A stretch of 11,233 nt of DNA from Roseibacillus sp. (GTDB taxonomy: Bacteria > Verrucomicrobiota > Verrucomicrobiia > Verrucomicrobiales > Akkermansiaceae). The notes under the pieces are model-generated. The model saw nothing but the letters and a program-made list of their open reading frames with translations. It was not told the DNA's origin and made no database searches. Positions 7,696-11,233 of the stretch are shown here, in pieces (within the stretch, counting starts at the first letter, position 1; the number at the start of each line of letters is the position of its first letter). Position numbers and translations under genes: made by a program. The stretch is taken from NCBI GenBank assembly GCA_002729275.1, contig PBTP01000046.1, positions 58,083 through 69,315 of the forward strand, in the 5' to 3' direction.

Positions 7696-8487
7696 CTACT
7701 TTGTGGGAACAGCCCGGACGGGACCAACGGAGATGCCCCCATCGACCAGAATGGTCTGGCCGGTCACATAGGCACTGGCGTCGGACGCCAACCATACCAC
7801 GGTGCCGTCGAGATCACCGGGTGCGCCGGGTCGATCGAGCGGAATGCGTTCCCGCAGGTAGTCGACCCATCCTTCATCTTCATACATGACCTTGTTTTGC
7901 TCGGTCCGAAACCATCCCGGAGCGAGGCAGTTGACGGTGAGTCCATGAGCCCCCCAGTCGTGGGCCAGGCTCATGGTAAGTTGCTTTACCCCGCCCCAGC
8001 TCGCGCCGTAAGGAGCCAATCCTGCATAGCCAGCTACACAGGTGACTGAGCCCATGTTAATAATGCGCCCATACTGCCGGGGAATCATTAGAGCGGCGTG
8101 AGCCTGTGCCAGAAAGAAGAGTCCTCGGAGGTTAGTTTCAAGGACCAGGTTCCAGTCCTCCCAGGTCACGTCTAAAGCCGGCTTGCGGACGTTGCAGCCC
8201 GCATTATTGACAAGGATGTCGATATGCCCGGCTCGCTCCCACGCCAGGGCGGTAGATTCCCTGATGCTTTCCTCGTTACGAACATCGAGAGGGACTGTCC
8301 AAGCTTGGCGTCCCATGGCCCTGATTTCTGTCTGGGTCTCGAGAAGTGGTCCTTCCCCACTTCTACTCGAGATTACTAGATCAGCGCCAGCACGGGCGAG
8401 GGCGAGGGCAAAGCCCTTGCCCAGTCCACGACTAGCTCCGCTCACGAAGGCGGTTTTCCCGGAGAGATCAAAAAGAGAGGAGGGCAT
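7696..8487 (-). CDS. Short-chain dehydrogenase/reductase with altered active site (catalytic Lys replaced by Trp)
   Basis: The 263-residue protein is a classical-length SDR. It shows the cofactor loop SGASRGLG (16-23), Asp68 in PLDVR, NNAG (94-97), the active-site Asn119 in TNLRG, Ser147 and Tyr160 at the normal 13-residue spacing, LAPGWF (188-193) after the active site, and the C-terminal VTGQTILVDGG. The closest general type is the gluconate 5-dehydrogenase or 3-oxoacyl reductase-like group. The catalytic YxxxK reads YGASW, with Trp164 (TGG at 7996-7998) where Lys is expected, so activity may be lost or changed. The rest of the fold is intact and the frame is unbroken. The start ATG precedes the first beta strand. 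It lies 36 bases downstream of the zinc dehydrogenase gene on the same strand, so it is probably the last gene of that operon. The substrate is unknown. Confidence 0.88.
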   Translation of the reverse strand: MPSSLFDLSGKTAFVSGASRGLGKGFALALARAGADLVISSRSGEGPLLETQTEIRAMGRQAWTVPLDVRNEESIRESTALAWERAGHIDILVNNAGCNVRKPALDVTWEDWNLVLETNLRGLFFLAQAHAALMIPRQYGRIINMGSVTCVAGYAGLAPYGASWGGVKQLTMSLAHDWGAHGLTVNCLAPGWFRTEQNKVMYEDEGWVDYLRERIPLDRPGAPGDLDGTVVWLASDASAYVTGQTILVDGGISVGPVRAVPTK

Positions 8488-8523
8488 ACAGATTGAAAAA
8501 GGATTGAATGGAGAGGTGATGCT

Positions 8524-9558
8524 TTATCCCGGGCGCAGGATAACTTTTAGGAGAGATTCCTTTCCCGCGTCAAGACGAGCAAACCATGATGCCCCCTCGG
8601 CGAGGGGGACAACACAGGAAGTGAGCGCGCGGACGTCAATTTCGCCTGCTGCAATGGCGGCAATAGCGTCTGGGTACTCTCCGTTAATGGCACAGGAGCC
8701 AAGGATATCCAGTTCGCGTGTCACAGCTGCCTGCAGAGGGAACTGAACGCTGGGAGCAAGGTTGCCGACGAGGCACACTCGCCCGCCTTTACGGGCCATA
8801 TTGACCGCCAGTTCAACAGTGGAGCTGATTCCCACGACCTCTAGGACCACCTCGGGACCCTCACCTCCGGTCAGGGAGCGGATGGCGCCCTCGAGGTCAT
8901 CGTGGTCGGGTCGAAACGCCGAGGTTGCTCCGAGCTGCAGGGCGAGTTCTAGTCGTTCCTCAGCGAGATCAATTGCGATGATGTTCCTGCAGCCAGCTCG
9001 CCTGAGGGATTGGATGACGAGAAGGCCGATGAGTCCCGCGCCAACTACGACTGCGCTCTCTCCCTCTGCCAGGTGGACCCGGTTGACGGCATGGAGGGCA
9101 ACCGAGACTGGCTCGGCAAAAGCGGCCTCCTCAAAGGGGACTTCCTCCGGAAGACGGTGGCAGATTCGGGAAGGAACCACAACGTAGTCAGCGAATGCTC
9201 CCTGCCTGCGAAAGTCCGGCGTAGAGACGCCAAGGACCTCCCGATCCTCGCAGAGGTTGACATGCCCGGAGCAGCAGTAATCGCATTCGCCGCAGTAAAT
9301 AGTACTATCAAAAGTGACGCGCTCTCCCTCATGCCATCCGGTGACGTTAGTTCCGCAGCGTTCGATAACTCCGGCCGCCTCGTGTCCCATTACCAGGGGA
9401 GGAATACGCCTCCCACTACTTCCGTTCATGCCGTGGATGTCACTTCCACAGATCCCACAGGCTCTTACTGCCACAAGGAGGTCGTCCGGCCCTGGTTCAG
9501 GTGCCGGCTTCTCAACGATTTCGAAAGTGGATGAGGAGATCAGTTCGAGGGCTTTCAT
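8524..9558 (-). CDS. Zinc-dependent medium-chain alcohol/polyol dehydrogenase (sorbitol/threonine dehydrogenase-like)
   Basis: From the ATG at 9556-9558 this is a 344-residue MDR-family enzyme. Catalytic zinc ligands are visible as Cys37 in CGICGSD, His59-Glu60 in GHEAAG, and Glu149. The structural zinc site has the pattern C-x2-C-x2-C-x7-C at Cys89, 92, 95 and 103. The Rossmann loop GAGLIG (173-178) is followed by Asp197 in AIDLAEER, which favours NAD+ over NADP+. The family oxidises secondary alcohols, polyols or amino-alcohols such as sorbitol, galactitol phosphate or threonine; the exact substrate cannot be read from the sequence. A longer form starting at 9600 would add 14 residues and overlap the upstream gene. 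I prefer the internal Met because MKALEL is the standard family N-terminus and it leaves a 17-base gap. There is no Shine-Dalgarno. It lies between the beta-propeller gene and the SDR gene in a same-strand cluster. Confidence 0.9.
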   Translation of the reverse strand: MKALELISSSTFEIVEKPAPEPGPDDLLVAVRACGICGSDIHGMNGSSGRRIPPLVMGHEAAGVIERCGTNVTGWHEGERVTFDSTIYCGECDYCCSGHVNLCEDREVLGVSTPDFRRQGAFADYVVVPSRICHRLPEEVPFEEAAFAEPVSVALHAVNRVHLAEGESAVVVGAGLIGLLVIQSLRRAGCRNIIAIDLAEERLELALQLGATSAFRPDHDDLEGAIRSLTGGEGPEVVLEVVGISSTVELAVNMARKGGRVCLVGNLAPSVQFPLQAAVTRELDILGSCAINGEYPDAIAAIAAGEIDVRALTSCVVPLAEGASWFARLDAGKESLLKVILRPG

Positions 9559-9575
9559 GAAGCTGGAAACAGCAT

Positions 9576-10994
9576 TTATTTGCCCCGGAAGTCGTAGCAA
9601 ATAATACGCGGGGGGACTCGGGTGAGCAGGTCGTGTTCATTCTGGGACACGTAAAGAAGTCCCTTGTGCAGGGTGGGAAGGGTCCAGCTTGAGCGGGCGG
9701 CAAAGAGGCGGGATTTCTGGAGGATTTCCGCGCCGTCCGGGCTGATCTTAAGCTCCGCGAGGACGCCGTCCTCCCCGAGGCAGAAGATTCGTCCATCCGC
9801 ATGGAGGAGGCTTCCCCGGAACAGTCCGTTGACTCGCCCGCCTTCCCGCCACTGCATGTCCTCTTCCCACAGGATTTTGCCGGTAGTGACATTAGCGCAC
9901 TTGAACTGGGTGTCCGGGATATTGCGTCCAGCGAATCCGTAGAGATGGCCATCGATCTGAAGGGGCATCATCCAGTGCATGCCAAACCAGCGCTCCTTCC
10001 AAACGATTTTGGACTTGAGGTTCTTGTCGTATTCCACGACTACGCCGCCGACTCCGTAACAGTCCCCGAGGTAGATTCTTTGGTCACTGAGAATGAGCGG
10101 GCTGGAGGCGAGGACGGACTCATACTTGTCAGCCCGCCACGGGAAACGATCGTAGACCTTTCCTGATTTGACATCAATAATGAGCAGCCCGCCATGAGGA
10201 GGGCGGCTTTCCCCCGCTGCGGCAACCACGGCACACTCTACTCCCTGAAGGGTTGTAATAGTGGGGGAGGCGTAGCTTGCGCCCCATGTGTCCTTCACCT
10301 CCCAGAGAGTAGACCCATCCTTAATGGAGAAGGCGGCAACGCAGACTCCCTCGCCTGTACCAGGTTCTCGACCTCCGACGTTGAGAATAATCCGGTCTTC
10401 CCAGACCGGGCTGGGGCTGGGGCCATAGCCAAAGAAGTAGGTTGGAATATTGAAGTCTTTTCCGAGGTCGCGCTTCCATAGAATGGCGCCGGTCTTGAGA
10501 TCAATACAGTGGAACCTGCCAGTCACCCCGGTTACATAGACCCGGCCCTTGTGAATCACTGGGCTTGATCGGGGCCCGGGGCTGAAGCCATAACGATCGG
10601 AGTAGATGGCAGGATATTTGACTCTCCAGTGTCGCTTACCTGTATTCGGGTCGAGGCAGTCAATGGCCTCCTCACCTGCACCGGTAAGAGTGCTATGGTT
10701 AAGTCGGTGAAAGTAGATCATTTTTCCCTCGGCGAACAGTGGGCTGGAGTAGCCCTCGCCTGTTTCCAGCTCCCAGACCTTGCTGGGCCCGCCTTCGGGC
10801 CATCGCTCGAGGAGCTTGGTTTCTTTTGAGGTCGCATTGTCCCGGATGCCGAGGAACCGGGGCCATTCCTCCACGAATGCGCCGGCAGGAAGGGGTTTGG
10901 GGGCCGCGTGGTAGGTTAATTTCAGGGCTTGGCTAGCACCGGGGCCGGTTGCAGCGAGGAGCATGAGTGCGACGGCAAGGATGGTTCGATTCAT
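9576..10994 (-). CDS. Secreted PQQ-binding-like beta-propeller repeat protein
   Basis: The 472-residue protein starts with a typical signal peptide: Met-Asn-Arg, a hydrophobic stretch (about 5-16) and a plausible cleavage site after SQA (21-23), so it is probably periplasmic or cell-surface. The mature part begins with WPRFLGIRDN (44-53) and then repeats the propeller blade motif of the form D-x-TG-x-x-x-W: DPNTGKRHW (115-123), DLKTGAILW (165-173), SIKDGSTLW (223-231), DVKSGKV (274-280) and VTTGKILW (369-376). This is the PQQ-like propeller fold, but family members of this kind usually lack the calcium and cofactor site of true quinoprotein dehydrogenases, and I see no clear quinone-binding residues. 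The function is unknown; roles in binding or sensing outside the cytoplasm are possible. It is the first gene of a likely three-gene operon with the two dehydrogenases. No membrane anchor other than the signal is visible. Confidence 0.87.
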   Translation of the reverse strand: MNRTILAVALMLLAATGPGASQALKLTYHAAPKPLPAGAFVEEWPRFLGIRDNATSKETKLLERWPEGGPSKVWELETGEGYSSPLFAEGKMIYFHRLNHSTLTGAGEEAIDCLDPNTGKRHWRVKYPAIYSDRYGFSPGPRSSPVIHKGRVYVTGVTGRFHCIDLKTGAILWKRDLGKDFNIPTYFFGYGPSPSPVWEDRIILNVGGREPGTGEGVCVAAFSIKDGSTLWEVKDTWGASYASPTITTLQGVECAVVAAAGESRPPHGGLLIIDVKSGKVYDRFPWRADKYESVLASSPLILSDQRIYLGDCYGVGGVVVEYDKNLKSKIVWKERWFGMHWMMPLQIDGHLYGFAGRNIPDTQFKCANVTTGKILWEEDMQWREGGRVNGLFRGSLLHADGRIFCLGEDGVLAELKISPDGAEILQKSRLFAARSSWTLPTLHKGLLYVSQNEHDLLTRVPPRIICYDFRGK

Positions 10995-11148
10995 GGGGTT
11001 TCGCTACGGGGAAGGTTCCCATGTGGAAAATGCGACGTCCAGAATCAATGGGATGAGATGGGGAAACTGATGCTTAAAGATGAGGATTCTCTTGATTTTC
11101 CGGCGGCGCGCCCCTAAGCCTCCCGCCCATCAAGAAGATAATCTTCAT
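10995..11148. promoter_or_regulatory. Divergent intergenic region between the beta-propeller operon and the leucine tRNA
   Basis: These 154 bases should carry the promoter of the leftward operon and that of the rightward tRNA. For the tRNA, TTGATT at 11092-11097 is a fair -35 element; the hexamer 17 bases on, TAAGCC at 11115-11120, is a poor -10, so the assignment is weak. A perfect short palindrome, GAAGAT-A-ATCTTC (11134-11146), ends two bases before the tRNA. For the leftward operon I found no convincing promoter hexamers and no Shine-Dalgarno before the ATG. No credible small gene is present. Confidence 0.3.
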
Positions 11149-11233
11149 GCTCGGGTGGCGGAATTGGTAGACGCGCTAGATTAAGGATCTAGTGGGGTAA
11201 TACCCGTGGGGGTTCGAGTCCCCCCTCGAGCAC
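11149..11233 (+). tRNA. tRNA-Leu with anticodon AAG (3' end cut by window edge)
   Basis: The sequence folds as a class II tRNA. The 7-bp acceptor stem is GCTCGGG with CTCGAGC (one G-T pair). The D-arm GGCGGAATTGGTAGAC is typical of leucine tRNAs. The anticodon stem CTAGA/TCTAG encloses the seven-base loop TTAAGGA, and a long variable arm closes with GGGT/ACCC. The T-arm is GGGGG-TTCGAGT-CCCCC. The discriminator A at 11232 and one following C suggest that CCA is encoded, with its last two bases outside the window. Counting the loop gives anticodon A34-A35-G36, which would read CUU and, if A34 becomes inosine, also CUC and CUA. Aligning with E. coli tRNA-Leu(CAG) base by base gives the same anticodon position. 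The leucine identity is secure from the variable arm, A73 and the D-loop; the anticodon is unusual for bacteria. Confidence 0.96.

Noticed and set aside
7423..8049. 208-residue open frame on the plus strand across the metH/SDR gap
   Set aside because: It overlaps two convincing genes on the other strand and has no recognisable motif; it only appears long because the gap lacks stops in this frame.
9559..9600. Longer N-terminus for the zinc dehydrogenase starting at 9600
   Set aside because: The extra 14 residues do not resemble the family and would overlap the upstream gene; the Met at 9558 begins the standard family N-terminus.
9576..10994. True PQQ-dependent quinoprotein dehydrogenase
   Set aside because: The blade motifs match the fold, but at 472 residues it is shorter than quinoprotein alcohol dehydrogenases and lacks a recognisable vicinal-cysteine or calcium/PQQ site.

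Overview
The window most resembles a piece of bacterial chromosome from the Verrucomicrobiota (perhaps Opitutae/Puniceicoccales). This is an inference from gene content: an FtsZ with a long acidic linker, a carboxynorspermidine dehydrogenase, a secreted PQQ-type beta-propeller protein beside sugar-type dehydrogenases, and start codons that lack Shine-Dalgarno sequences. No marker gene settles the phylum. No phage, transposon, CRISPR array or defence genes are visible. This is mostly housekeeping DNA with several local oddities.

Layout. 1-527 (+) is the 3' end of a gene entering from the left: the disordered linker and C-terminal peptide of the cell-division protein FtsZ. 561-1766 (-) is a carboxynorspermidine/carboxyspermidine dehydrogenase, tail to tail with ftsZ. 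1926-3740 (+) is typA/bipA, a ribosome-associated GTPase, divergent from the polyamine gene. 3759-7561 (-) holds cobalamin-dependent methionine synthase (MetH) split into two complete, adjacent genes: a homocysteine-binding subunit (6476-7561, upstream) and a folate/cobalamin/reactivation subunit (3759-6455, downstream). 7696-10994 (-) is a likely three-gene operon, read in the order secreted beta-propeller protein, zinc-dependent medium-chain dehydrogenase, short-chain dehydrogenase. A leucine tRNA (11149 onward, +) runs off the right edge within its CCA end.

How the genes work together. The two MetH proteins should jointly form methionine from homocysteine and methyl-tetrahydrofolate. The dehydrogenase pair and the secreted propeller protein look like a small carbohydrate or polyol oxidation unit, but no substrate can be named. 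The polyamine enzyme and TypA are independent single genes here.

Most worth a second look: (1) the MetH split falls exactly at the module boundary, with stop codons in both relevant reading frames, so it is a true gene fission and not a frameshift; (2) the leucine tRNA carries anticodon AAG, uncommon in bacteria, which normally use GAG; (3) the short-chain dehydrogenase has tryptophan in place of the catalytic lysine; (4) the FtsZ linker is unusually long and acidic; (5) none of the seven starts visible in the window has a Shine-Dalgarno sequence.
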